Positions 11,237-21,710 of a DNA stretch of 64,000 bases are shown here, piece by piece. Source of the DNA: Nelumbo lutea. Taxonomy: Eukaryota; Streptophyta; Magnoliopsida; Proteales; Nelumbonaceae. A program made the translations under genes and the position numbers. Where the stretch lies: contig JAKGHH010000002.1 in NCBI GenBank assembly GCA_022828595.1, forward strand, positions 74,310,383-74,374,382. Reading direction: 5' to 3'. Position 1 is the first letter of the stretch, and each line of letters begins with the position of its first letter. The notes under the pieces were generated by a model that saw only the letters and a program-made list of their open reading frames with translations, was not told where the DNA came from and searched no databases.

Positions 11237-11368
11237 TTAAACAGCCATGGAAAGGAGAGAAAAACTAAGAAACAGAACATGGATGAATACTAAAACAATG
11301 GAAAATTGGGTTGATATTCTTTCTCCCTTGGATGATAGATCCTCGAGTCGCTCGGTATGCTCAGGCTT
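11237..11368 (-). other. C-terminal extension of GH3 with hydrophobic tail
   Basis: From about residue 623 a polar linker ([20 protein letters not shown]) is followed by 22 residues of mostly F, I, L, V, S that end at the stop. Polar small residues followed by a spacer and a C-terminal hydrophobic run is the pattern of a GPI-attachment signal; a C-terminal membrane anchor is the alternative. Barley ExoI-type enzymes end shortly after the FGFGL motif, so the tail is a distinguishing feature. Confidence 0.6.
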
Positions 11369-14300
11369 TGTTGTTAGTCCAAATCCAAATGGGAAGAGGG
11401 GATCATAATGTGGGTCACCAACATTCATTGGGAGCTGGTCAACTGTCTTGAACCAAGTGCGTGCAAGCTTACCAGTAAACCCATAGTCACCAAACAGAAC
11501 ATCAGCAACCCCTTGACCTTCAGTTCCTGGGAGCCAAGCAGCTACAAGGGCATCTATAGAGTCAATATATGGTTGGATCACCACCGGGCGGCCAGAGATG
11601 ATGACAACTATGCACTTGACAGATGAACAAATATTGGTAATGGTGCTTGGTCCAGGTTCAGGAATTTTAAGATCCATGCTGTCACCAAATGTTTCTACAT
11701 ATGGGTGCTCACCCACAACAACAATGGCATAGGAGAATTTGTTGGACTTGATGAAGTTGGTGTCAGGGTTCTCACTGTAGACAACTTGGGTGGATGGATC
11801 GACTGTGTTTTTGATGGCACCGAGTATTGTAGTTCCTGCTCAATAGAAGGATGAATTTGTTAACTTTCTTATAATGAAATGGAAGCATTTGAAACTTCTT
11901 CCTTTCTCAGGGAACTTTGGAATAATCAAAACATACAAATCATAATATAGTTAATAAGCTTACTTACCACTAGTAAGGCTATTCCCTTCAAGTCCCTGCC
12001 ATGTGATTGTCCAACCACCACATTGGGCCCCCAGGTTGTCAGCATGGCTTCCAGCAACAAGGATCTTGGGTGCCTTCTTAGGGAGAGGTAGCAATGGCTT
12101 ATCAGCAGATTTACCATTCTTAAGAAGAACAAGTGATTTTCTCACAGCTTCCCTTGCCAATTCTCTATGCTCCTGTTCAAGGCATCGACGTTAACTTTTT
12201 TGGTCATGATGTTTCAATCATCTGAAGTAGGAAAAAAGAAAGAGAAAGAGAAGGTCCATCATGGAGTTAAGACTAACATGACTTCCTAGTTCATCAGCCA
12301 GGGTGAGGTCGGCCAGTGGGTTCTCAAAAAGTCCCATGGTGAACTTAACCCTCAAAATCCTACTCACAGCATCATCAATCCTGCTCATAGGAATAATTTT
12401 GTTCTGCACCTGGAAGGTAAGATCATCGACAAATTCTGTATAGTTGTAAGGGACCATGACCTACAACATGCCCAAAATAAGTGTTAAAAAGCATACCCTT
12501 TAAAGGACTGTGAACCAAATTCGAAATCTAAACTACTTTGTACAACTTTTTTACTTGATCAAGCTTTTGAGCTCAAGAACCACAGAAAGTATCAAAAGTT
12601 TGACTAACCATGTCAATACCCGCGCTGATTGCAGCTTGGACAGAATATGAGTAATTAGCATGAGGTGGAGAGGTAACCCTATCAATACCCATCCAATCTG
12701 AGATGACAAAACCCTGAAATGTATCCAGAGAGATGTATAACTATCAGTTTTAGTCCTTCTAAAGCAAAATTGGATACCCAGGTTGGATGGTTATATCAAA
12801 ATCAGAATGTTTACACTGAATTGAAGGTGGTTCTTGAGGTAGTCAGTCACGAGATCCCAATTAGCATGCATCTTCTTCCCATTCCAGCTCGAATAGGAGA
12901 CCATGATTGTTGCAACACCCTTACTGATTGAGTCAAGGTAGGCTGGCATATGGATGCTGAGTAATCCATTTCTGCCAATCACCGTGTTGTTCTCATTGAC
13001 GCCCTTCATTGTGCCTCCATCACCCACATAGTGCTTTGCACAAGCAGCAACCTTTGTTCTACACAAAGACGACAACAAAATAATGGCTTAGAGACATCAG
13101 ATGGAACCCAAAGCAAAGGTATTTTAGGATAAACAAAAGCTCAAATTCCTTACCAGGAAGACTATTAATCAAATATAATAAGAGGCTCCAGATCGCTACC
13201 CACAAACTGTTCCCACATCCAAATCCGCAAGACTTACCACTGTATTGGGATTTGGGAACATCTCCCCATGAATGACAAGGGAGATATTCCTAATGCATGC
13301 CTGTTGTGTCCTGTGAGTTTAGATGTGAGAACAGTTACTTGAATTCAGTGTCCAAGCTCATGATAAGATCTTTTTACCAAACAACTCGGTAATCTCTCCT
13401 CAAAGATCTATATCCATCTCCAGTTTGTGGCCAATTTGAGAAAGGAAAAAGCAACTAAACCCAGAGAAATATCAGAATTAACTTGAACTCAGTTTTTTCA
13501 AAAACAACCTAAAAACATAATCACTTTTCTGTCTAGGTGGCAATTCAGCAGTTCAACCATCTAAGTCGAATGGATCAACCCATGATGACATAAAATGATT
13601 AATAAAAATACATATACAAAGAAACATAGAAGATTACAGAAAAATTGGGCATGTCTCTAATATATATTCATCATATTGAATAAAAATAAGATTGATAAAT
13701 AAGAAGTACTTTTACTAATAAAAATAAGATTGAAAATGGCTAAAATACAAAAAAAAAAAAAAAAGAAAAAGAAGCCAATGACCAAAACAAGGTTAATTGT
13801 GTTAATTCATGTCGTTTCGAGGTAGGGGTATTTGAATATATGAGTCAACATGAACACAACTCAATTAATTAATTGTGCCAAATTTTCAGACATAAATATG
13901 GCCTGTTTATCACACAGATAGCACAAAACAACCCATGTAACCTGAATTAACAAGATTGACCTGTTAATCCATTACTTAAAAATATTCATAAAAACCATTC
14001 AATGTCATCCTTACCTACCATAATAGTATTTCATCCAAATACACAGGTAGCACAAAACAACCCATGTAACCTGAATTAAGGAGATTGACCTGTTTATTCA
14101 TTACTTAAACAAATTCATAAATACCATTCAATGTCATCCTTACCTACCATAATAGTATTTCATCCAAATACACATATATGATTTAATATTTGAAACTTTG
14201 GGTCATGGTCATTTTCAAGTTGAGTTAACTATAGGTGCAAAACAGGCCAGACCAGACCAACATGGCTCGTATGCTACAATGCCATGCCATTCCAATCACG

Positions 14301-17300
14301 GTTGGGCTTGGGGGGAATGCCCACAAGGACACAAGTCAGCATGGCCCACATGCCTGGCATGGCATGACCCATGCATTGGAAAGGGCCCCCTCCCCTTTGC
14401 AATGACTATTTTAGCCTTAGGACCCATGCCAACATCAGCATGGAAAAGCCCCCCCCCCCCCCGAAAAAAAAAAACAACTAATTTGGGTTTGGGGGGCATT
14501 TTGTATTTAGCCATTGGGGGCCCTATGTTATGGACGAATTCCTCGGAAAGACGTACCATCGCCGCCGGCAGCAATAGGAACCTGACCCACCGCCAGATTA
14601 GATTAGATCATCTTACTTGTTCTTATCTTATTCTATTGCTCTTATCTTATCTTGTTAGTAAGTTATCAGATTAGGATTAGTTTATCTTATTATCATATTA
14701 GGATTAGTTTATCTTATTATCATATTAGGATTAGCTTATCTTATCCTTAGCAAGATAGAATTGGAAGTCTCCCTATTCAGCAAGGAGACTCCCTAAGATT
14801 AGGACTCTTGTAATCTCCTATTTAAGGAGACACCATTATTGAATCAGGATATTGAATATTCAGTCAAGAAAGAGAGTAAAGGAGAGTTAGGTGATCTCTT
14901 GAACAAATCACCATTAGGGTGCCTAGATAGGTTCATCAAGAGCAGGGAGGAACAAGGGAAAACAGAGGGTTTCACCTAACTCTCCTTTACTCTCTTTCTT
15001 GACTGAATATTCAATATCCTCGTTCAATAATGGTGTCTCCTTAAATAGGAGATTACAAGAGTCCTAATCTTAGGGAGTCTCCTTACTGAATAGGGAGACT
15101 TCCAATTCTATCTTGCTAAGGATAAGATAAGCTAATCCTAATCTGATAATAAGATAAACTAATCCTAATATGATAATAAGATAAACTAATCCTAATCTGA
15201 TAACTTACTAACAAGATAAGATAAGAGCAATAGAATAAGATAAGAACAAGTAAGATGATCTAATCTAATCTGGCGGTGGATCAGGTTCCTGTTGCTGCCG
15301 GCGGCGATGGTACGTCTTTCCGAGGAATTCGTCCATAACATTACTCCCCTCTTGGACTACGAGCTTGTCCTCAAGCTCGAACTCCGGATATGTGGCTTGG
15401 AACTCTGTCAATGGGATCCATGTGGCTTCGACCGATGGTAAGCTACACCATTTCACCAAGACTTCAAGAACTCCTTGATTGAAACGAGAGCGGATGACAG
15501 CTTTAGGTTGGGGAATCAGTTTGCCATCTTGCAGGGGTGGTAGGGAGGGGACTTGGTCCAGAGGAACACTCGTAAATGGTGTCAGCAAGGCGATGTGGAA
15601 GACATCATGAATCCGGCTAGTCTCTGGCAGTTCCAGCTGGTAGGCCACACTGCCAATCTGTCGTAGAACCTTGAAGGGCTCATAGGACTTAGGGCCCAGT
15701 TTTGGGGCAACTATACTAGGACTAGTAATAGCTGCTCGGAGAAGCTGTTGTTGCTGTTGTTGATCATGTTGTTGCTTCTACTGCTGCAGTTGTTGCTGTT
15801 GTTGGTTGTCTAGCTGCTGTGGCTGAGGGTGTTGCTGCTGCTGTGGACCAAGAAGAGTCTGCTGTTGCTACTGCTGTTGTTTGCCGGACGGCTCCGTCAA
15901 GTCTGGTCGGAGGCTGTTTGTGGTTACAGCCCCTTCTGGATTCCTCTCCCTGTTAGAGAAATACGATTCCAGCAAGCGTCGCAGCTCCCGAACATCGTCT
16001 TTGACCTCACGAACCTCCTTGCTGGTTTCTACGAGCCTATGCTCCAGTTCGTGGACCCTGGATGATAGCTGCTGCAGATCTCCCATGACGACCGGCTCTG
16101 ATACCAGAATGTTATGGGCCCGCGAATAGGATCTCGTCACGGGTCGATCCACGGGGGAAACCCTCTGTTTTCCCTTGTTCCTCCCTGCTCTTGATGAACC
16201 TATCTAGGCACCCTAATGGTGATTTGTTCAAGAGATCACCTAACTCTCCTTTACTCTCTTTCTTGACTGAATATTCAATATCCTCATTCAATAATGGTGT
16301 CTCATTAAATAGGAGATTACAAGAGTCCTAATCTTAGGGAGTCTCCTTGCTGAATAGGGAGACTTCCAATTCTATCTTGCTAAGGATAAGATAAGCTAAT
16401 CCTAATCTGATAATAAGATAAACTAATCCTAATATGATAATAAGATAAACTAATCCTAATATGATAATAAGATAAACTAATCCTAATATGATAATAAGAT
16501 AAATTAATCCTAATCTGATAACTTACTAACAAGATAAGATAAGAGCAACAGAATAAGATAAGAACAAGTAAGATGATCTAATCTAATCTGGCGGTGGGTC
16601 AGGTTCCTGTTGCTGCCGGCGGCGATGGTACGTCTTTCCGAGGAATTCGTCCATAACACCCTAAATCCTCAAAATGCCCCCCAATAGCTAAACACAGTTA
16701 GTTTAGGGGGCATTTTGGTGAAGTCATAAAGAGACATTTACAAAAACTCCAAAAAAGACAAAAATACTCCTCCCAACAACTATAAACAACAAATTTGGAG
16801 GGAATTAGATGATAAGAAAAGATGTATAATAGATGAAACTCTAGAAATGTGCATATGTCTCAAATATTGGCTAGATTTAGAGGATACTCTACAAAGTTGA
16901 GGAGGACAAGAAACTTCATCTAGTGGAACACCAAAAGATCCAAACGACTATCAAGGAGATGGAACTTGAAGACCCAGTAATTGTACAAAATTCTTAGTAT
17001 TATTGTAAATTTTGATTTTTGATTTTATTTGTAAATTGTAATCCGAGTCATTTGTGATTTATTTTTCTAATTCCATTGTGAACTTTTATTTTTAATTTTA
17101 TTATACTATTTCATTCCAATTCCATTGTAATTTTTTCAATTTCATTTTATTATTTCATATATGAATAATTAAAATTCACATGAAATAAAATTTTAAGATT
17201 TTTTTTTTCCAATTTTGTCTCTCCTGTTAAGTTTTTTTCAAATTATTATTCTTTTCTTTCAATTTTTCCTTCATAAAAAAATGTGCCAACCCCCTTCCCT

Positions 17301-20300
17301 ACTCTAGCATGTTGTGCCTGGCATGGCGCACATTACAATTGTAGATTCAAACCAAAATTGATACGTTAATCGTGTTAAATGGGTCGACATGATTTTGACA
17401 CAAATACAATCAAGGTAAATCCAAACACACTAACTTCGTGTTGTGTTCATGTCAAATATTGCCAACCCTAGGGAACAACCCCTATATAGAGATCTAATAG
17501 TCATCTTACCTATGGTGAGAATTTTTAGATGCAAAACCATTGACAGGAGATGGGGAGAAGTGGCAGCTACAACTTCCCAAAAGCCGGTTGTACAGGAATT
17601 TTGGTCCCCACCAACACAACAAAGAACAAAGTTGAACTTTGATGGGAGTTCTAAAGGTAATCCAAGTCCCCCGGGTATAGGAGGAGTTTTCAGAGATGGA
17701 GAGGGTAGAATTTTTGTGATGTTTTCAGGGCCAATAGGGCATTCAGGCAGATTAGGAGTATGGATATATAGATAGCCCATAAGGGAAATCCTCAACATAA
17801 CAAGGGAGATGGAGCAAACTCCAAGTGAACAAGAAGATCGGCTAATGGACTGTGAGGGAGAATTTGTTTTGGGCAGTGTTGAAAAATGATGAATTTGGGT
17901 TCAACACCCTAATTTAGGGTACAGTGGAACTGAAGTTATATTTGAATAAATGGATTGAAAGAAATTAGTTATATCATGTCTAAGAATCTTACTTTCCAGC
18001 AACAAAGGGGACACCCTTCTGAGAATTAGCTGGGATTTCTCCTTGTAATCCAGGTATTATATCTGTCATTAATTGAACAATGCTGTGATCTTCACTGTAG
18101 CTTTCATAACATCGACCCCATCTTGGATCTCTACAGACCTGTATGGGTTGGGGTAGCGAAGGGGAAAAACATTAGGAGAAACAAAAAGCTCCAATCTTCT
18201 TTCACTGTTTAAAACCTACCGTCAAAAGTTTAGGATATCAGAGATCAAGTGTTGGAAATTGAGTTACTCATCAAAAAAGAGTGTTGGAAATTGAGTTTGG
18301 TTTGTTTACCGCAATACATGGAGCAAAAACATAAGGAATGCCTGTTGCTCTAACTTCAAGAGCAGTTGCAGCTCCAATCTTCTTGACAAGTTCGGGATCC
18401 CTGGTTGACAATACAAAAAACAGTTATTTTGTGGAAGAGATGTGACATACATGAAGCTGTGATTTTGACAGTTCTTTCATAAGAATTGTCTCAATGGGGT
18501 CTTTGTTAATTCAGCTCACCCTTAGATATTTAAGCGGAAATCAAAAGGCAATCAGATCCAAGACAAAAAGAAAAGACCTTTAGGCTCAGTTTGGAAGGAA
18601 TACAAATACAAATATGTAGAGTGCAAAACCTTGTATTTTGTTTTATTTTGTATGTATTTGTACTGTACATATTTGTATTTGCACTCTTTCCAAACTAAGT
18701 CTTAAGTTATGAGTCTTGGTGGTCAATTTTCACTAAGTTATTCCCAATGGGAAATTGCTTTCCATAGGCTACAGCTGCAAAATGGTATCTATTTGCCCAA
18801 TTTGATTTCAAATCCTATCCAATTTAATTAAGGTGTTTTTGATCCATTTATAATTGGGTTGAATTTGCATCTACCCCAATCTGATCCAATAATATTTAAG
18901 TATATATGCTTATATCTATATAAAATGGATGTATCTATTAGTAGAGTTGATATCTTTACTAAAGAGTCAGGTTCTTCTCAATAGAAGGTATTTTCAAGTG
19001 ATTTTATTTATGATACACAATACTAAAGTCATTTTTAGTTCATTTTATAATTAGTAATATTTAATCATTTGATCATTTTTAGTTTAAGTTGTTGATGCTA
19101 TTCAGTATCCAAGTCTAGTTTGATCAAAATCCAATTATTCAAATCTGAGTATCAACAAATCAAGTTTGAATCTAGGCAATGTTGCAACACAAGTAGGCAC
19201 AACCCCAGCCTAGACCAACCCAGCCCAAAATTTTACATGGGCTGTGCCTAGACCCAAATTCCTATGCTTTTTTATTTTCTAGATGGGCTTAGGCCTAGCT
19301 CGAGCCTAGCCTGATCTTAACCCAACCTATAGCCCCAAACCTAGCTCAAGTACACATGAATCCTATTTCAGCATTCTTTTATATTTAATGATATATCCAT
19401 TGTTAAATTATGATGCTTAAATCATTTCTTACTACTTCAACCCAAGTCTTTTTGGTCTACCCCTAGCCCTTCTCCCTTCAACTTGTAATTGATCACTTTT
19501 CTTACAAGTTCTATAGGTGATCTTTTATGCACATGGGGAAACCATCTAAATCTACCATCTTATCAGCACTAGCAATGACCCATGCAATGCACGGGCTCCT
19601 CTTTAAAACAATATATTTAAAAATATATATTTTTAAGGGGAAAAATGAAGAAATAGTGGTTCACCAAAGTTTATATATATTTTTAGTTTTTGAGCTTCAA
19701 ACTTACTCCTTTTTATATAGTTTATATATTATGAGAAGTACACAAATCAATTGCTTAGCATGAGATCCAATTGATGGTGGTTTGGTTGGTAGATTCTCTG
19801 GTAGTTGTAGCAGAGACCTGGGATCAAATCCCACTGCCACTAGAGTTGAGGTGTTAAGGGTTTGGGGAATGGGCTAAACCTTGTTGTGGTTAGCATGAGA
19901 TCATTAACCAAGTTAAAAAACAATTTCAAAATTCTGACAAGGATAACCAAAGGCTCGTGTTAAGTGTTTTCTTACTACATTTTATTATTGAACTAGAACA
20001 ATCCTTGAAAAGGATTGGTTCTCCCCATGTAAGGTGGGAAAATTTGGGATTTAAGATGTATTATTAGTTTGGGTTCAAGCTAGGGTTCATACTTAGGGTT
20101 GGCCCTCAACCTAACCCAATCCCAAGTTTGTTAGAGAGAATCAAAAGGGATTAAAAGAGATTTACGAGGAAAAGTGTAATTTAATGGGGAGGGGAAATGT
20201 TACAAACATTGAATATTAGGGGGGGGGAGGAAGAGAAGGATTTAAGAATGATCTTATTAGAGAGTAAATATGGATTTTATTAGAGACAACGAAGACCCAT

Positions 20301-21710
20301 GAGGGTTTTAATGATTTAATTTAAAAATAAATATGCACATGTTCGAGAAAGGAGAGGAGGAGGCATGTGTGAGCTTCGTGATGAGGACCCCTCACCTCCC
20401 TTCTTTCCTCTTTCTATTATTTATATCCTACCTATCTATCGTGCGCGCGCGCACACACACACACACACTTCCTATTTAATGATTTGAATTACTACAATTA
20501 CTAATGTTAAGTATCATTATCATCTTAAGCCTTATCCCAAGTATGAAGTCAGCTATATGAATCATATTTCGCCATTCTGTTTGTTTAGTGCATATACATT
20601 GATAAATAATGAGCACTTAAATCATTTCTTACTACTTCAACCCATGTCTTTTTTGGTCTGCCACTAGCCATTTTCCCTTTGACCTGCATCATATCACTTT
20701 TTTCTTACAAGTCATTGGATGGACTTTATGTTTCTAATTCTAAACTAAGTTTAGGGAAATTTTTTAATACATTGGGAATATAGGTTAACTTGAACCTGAT
20801 TGACCAATCCAAACATGGCCCAGACCCGAACCCAACCCAAGTGTGTCAAGTTTCAATTTGGGCTGGGCCTGGGTTGGGCAGATCAAGCTCGATCTCGGGG
20901 GTCGAGCCTTAGGCCCAAGTCTTAGGACTGGGCCTGGGTTGACCTTAAACCCAGCCCAGCCCGCCGAAGTTGCAATCCAACTAGTTCTAGCCTTCTAGGC
21001 TGTGCAGACTGTGCGCAAACAAAACTAGCATCAAGAACAAATCTACTGAATCCAACTAGTTCTAGGCTATACAGACTGTACCCGAACAAGATTAGCATTA
21101 AGAACAAGTCTACTCAATCCAATTGGTTCTAGGTTATACAAACGGTGCCCAAACAAGTCTAGCATTAAGAACAAGTCTACTGAATGGATTATGGATTAAT
21201 CTGCTTGCCTGGTAACTCCGAGACCGACATTGTGGGGGAATATTGTTGCGTTGTAGACATTGTTGTGTCCATGAACAGCGTCGATCCCATAAATCATAGG
21301 AATCCCAAGTCTGGTAGACAGAGCTCCCTTCTGGAGATCATTCACCATTGCAACCCAGGACTCGGGGGAAGCATGAGAAGCGGGCACACTCCCTCCACCA
21401 CTCAGTACACTCCCTAACCCAAACAGAGCACAGATTACTTCAAAATATTCTGGTTTCATCAATGGCAAAAGCAGATTATCGGTGTTTTACCAATGAAGTA
21501 GTTCTTCATCACTTTGGCAGAAGAAACGCTTCTCTCAATCTGCGTCATCTGTCCGATCTTTTCCTCTAAAGTCATCCTGCTTAAAAGGTCCTTGACCCGA
21601 ACATTCAGTGGCTGTTGAGGGTCTTTATATTTGAGGTACTCTGCTTCTGCTATGGCTACCCAGGAGCACAACAACAGAAACCCCATTAAGGGGTTCAAGA
21701 ATCTTCCCAT
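11237..21710 (-). CDS. Glycoside hydrolase family 3 beta-glucan exohydrolase / beta-glucosidase, nine exons, intact
   Basis: Exons on minus: 21710-21491, 21413-21209, 18400-18310, 18138-17993, 13058-12815, 12713-12609, 12460-12278, 12172-11968, 11835-11237. They join in frame to 1998 nt (665 residues plus stop). Residues 1-23 are a signal peptide; the ATG at 21710 was chosen because the peptide starts there, although an in-frame ATG lies at 21749. GH3 marks in order: [25 protein letters not shown] (175-189), AKHYVGDGG (228-236), the nucleophile motif GFVISDW with Asp308, [21 protein letters not shown] with likely acid/base Glu514, and FPFGFGL near the end. Asp308 and Glu514 are 206 residues apart, the same spacing as Asp285 and Glu491 of barley ExoI. 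The family releases glucose from the non-reducing ends of beta-glucans and oligosaccharides in the apoplast. The tail after FGFGLTTKP is unusually long and ends hydrophobic. Confidence 0.96.
13195..13325 (-). mobile_element. Hairpin element, family H (copy in GH3 intron 4)
   Basis: TTGGGAACATCTCCCC (about 13266-13281) and GGGAGATATTCCTAA (13289-13303 region) form an inverted repeat with a short spacer, matching the core of other copies. Outer ends are diverged. Confidence 0.6.
13921..14175. repeat. Two-copy tandem duplication, 129-bp unit
   Basis: Units start GCACAAAACAACCCATGTAA at 13921 and 14050 and stay nearly identical for about 125 bp. It lies inside GH3 intron 4. Confidence 0.95.
14526..15340. 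repeat. LTR palindrome: 367-bp arms, 81-bp loop
   Basis: 14526-14892 and 15340-14974 are equal-length, nearly identical inverted arms of the same LTR segment, with the unpaired LTR part 14893-14973 between them. Differences seen are a few substitutions. It would fold into a long hairpin in GH3 pre-mRNA. Confidence 0.93.
15265..16086 (-). pseudogene. Gag-polyQ-chromodomain fusion frame of the retroelement, two stops
   Basis: From ATG 16086 one frame of 274 codons runs to the stop at 15265. Residues 1-70: Gag start ([18 protein letters not shown]) predicted coiled coil. Middle: glutamine-rich tract over about 15680-15870. End: [35 protein letters not shown] and a chromodomain-like [20 protein letters not shown], i.e. 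the integrase C-terminus of chromoviruses. The bulk of gag, PR, RT, RNase H and the integrase core is missing, yet both parts remain in one frame. Only two stops interrupt it (15868-15870, 15778-15780), both TAG within Q runs. The last 24 codons lie inside the 3' LTR. Confidence 0.82.
16095..16106 (-). other. Primer-binding site, initiator tRNA-Met type
   Basis: TGGTATCAGAGC on minus, three bases inside the LTR end, is the standard plant PBS complementary to the 3' end of initiator methionine tRNA. Confidence 0.93.
16110..16658 (-). repeat. 5' LTR of the intronic chromovirus derivative
   Basis: 549 bp with terminal TGTTATGG/CCATAACA inverted ends. It contains five units of a roughly 27-bp minisatellite (about 16390-16515, CTAATCCTAATATGATAATA core); the other two LTR copies have about three units. 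Confidence 0.92.
17500..17880 (+). pseudogene. LINE RNase H-like domain remnant
   Basis: On + the frame reads [20 protein letters not shown] followed by [13 protein letters not shown] and [10 protein letters not shown], the start of the RNase H-like domain found at the end of plant L1-type polyproteins and in related host-like frames (Pfam RVT_3). It then decays. It is antisense to GH3 in intron 4. Confidence 0.78.
18583..18701 (+). mobile_element. Tourist-like MITE, family B (119 bp)
   Basis: Termini GGCTCAGTTTGGAAGG and CTTTCCAAACTAAGTC are inverted, flanked by TTA at 18580-18582 and 18702-18704, the PIF/Harbinger target. Relatives at 25586 and 44664. Confidence 0.88.
19773..19880 (+). mobile_element. 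tRNA-derived SINE-like copy 1
   Basis: TGGTTGGTAGATTC (A-box-like), then GTAGCAGAGACCTGGGATCA and AAATCCCA (B-box-like), then a TTG(A/G)GG tail. The same order recurs at 61566-61675, so it is a dispersed unit. Terminal duplications not identified. Confidence 0.5.
20442..20468. repeat. Compound (GC)n(AC)n microsatellite
   Basis: GTGCGCGCGCGC followed by CACACACACACACACAC. Confidence 0.95.
20810..21180. repeat. GGCCTGGG-type repeat plus short duplications in GH3 intron 2
   Basis: A patch rich in GGGCTGGGCCTGGGTTGG (20860-20965) resembles the foldback arms at 28316-29148 and the patch at 19180-19360. From 20975 three units of about 65 bp share CAATCCAA-TGGTTCTAG-CTATACAGACTGT and AAGAACAAGTCTACT. 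Confidence 0.6.
21642..21710 (-). other. Signal peptide of the GH3 enzyme
   Basis: The first 23 codons encode [20 protein letters not shown] and then AEA, a typical secretory signal with a leucine-rich core and an AEA cleavage context before EYLKYKD. It predicts export to the cell wall. Confidence 0.85.

Larger units (their letters stand above)
14526..16658 (-). mobile_element. Chromovirus-type Ty3/gypsy derivative with inverted LTRs and CCCTA target duplication
   Basis: CCCTA stands on both sides (14521-14525 and 16659-16663), so all 2133 bp entered as one unit. On minus: a full LTR 16658-16110 (549 bp, ends TGTTATGG/CCATAACA), primer-binding site, gag start, a large internal deletion, the pol C-terminus, then a 3' LTR truncated at 14974 and joined to an LTR in the opposite orientation (14526-14973). 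Both outer ends are therefore LTR 5' (U3) ends, not the normal U3...U5 arrangement. The element is in the same direction as the GH3 gene. Confidence 0.88.
13059..17992 (-). other. GH3 intron 4, 4.9 kb, with nested insertions
   Basis: Donor GTAAG at 17992-17988 and acceptor TGTAG at 13063-13059 on minus. It contains a hairpin element, a 129-bp tandem duplication, a 2.1-kb retroelement and a LINE remnant, each listed separately. The rest is AT-rich. Confidence 0.9.
18401..21208 (-). other. GH3 intron 2 with a GC donor
   Basis: On minus the exon ends ACCAG and the intron starts GCAAGC (21208-21203), ending CAACCAG before GGATCCC at 18400. The frame across the join gives GVTRDPELV, the expected family sequence, so the site is fixed by protein continuity. 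GC-AG introns normally keep a strong AG|GCAAG context, as here. The 2.8-kb intron holds a MITE, a SINE copy and lineage-type repeats. Confidence 0.88.

Noticed and set aside
11408..11626. 72-codon + frame
   Set aside because: Antisense shadow of GH3 exon 9.
14198..14674. 158-codon + frame with GHGHFQ start
   Set aside because: It runs from C-runs and CATGGC-type repeats into the inverted LTR; no homology features.
15829..16129. + frames over the CTG-rich region
   Set aside because: Shadows of the minus-strand glutamine-rich Gag frame.
20442..20468. Z-DNA-type regulatory element
   Set aside because: The GC/AC run is a short microsatellite inside an intron with no other supporting signal.
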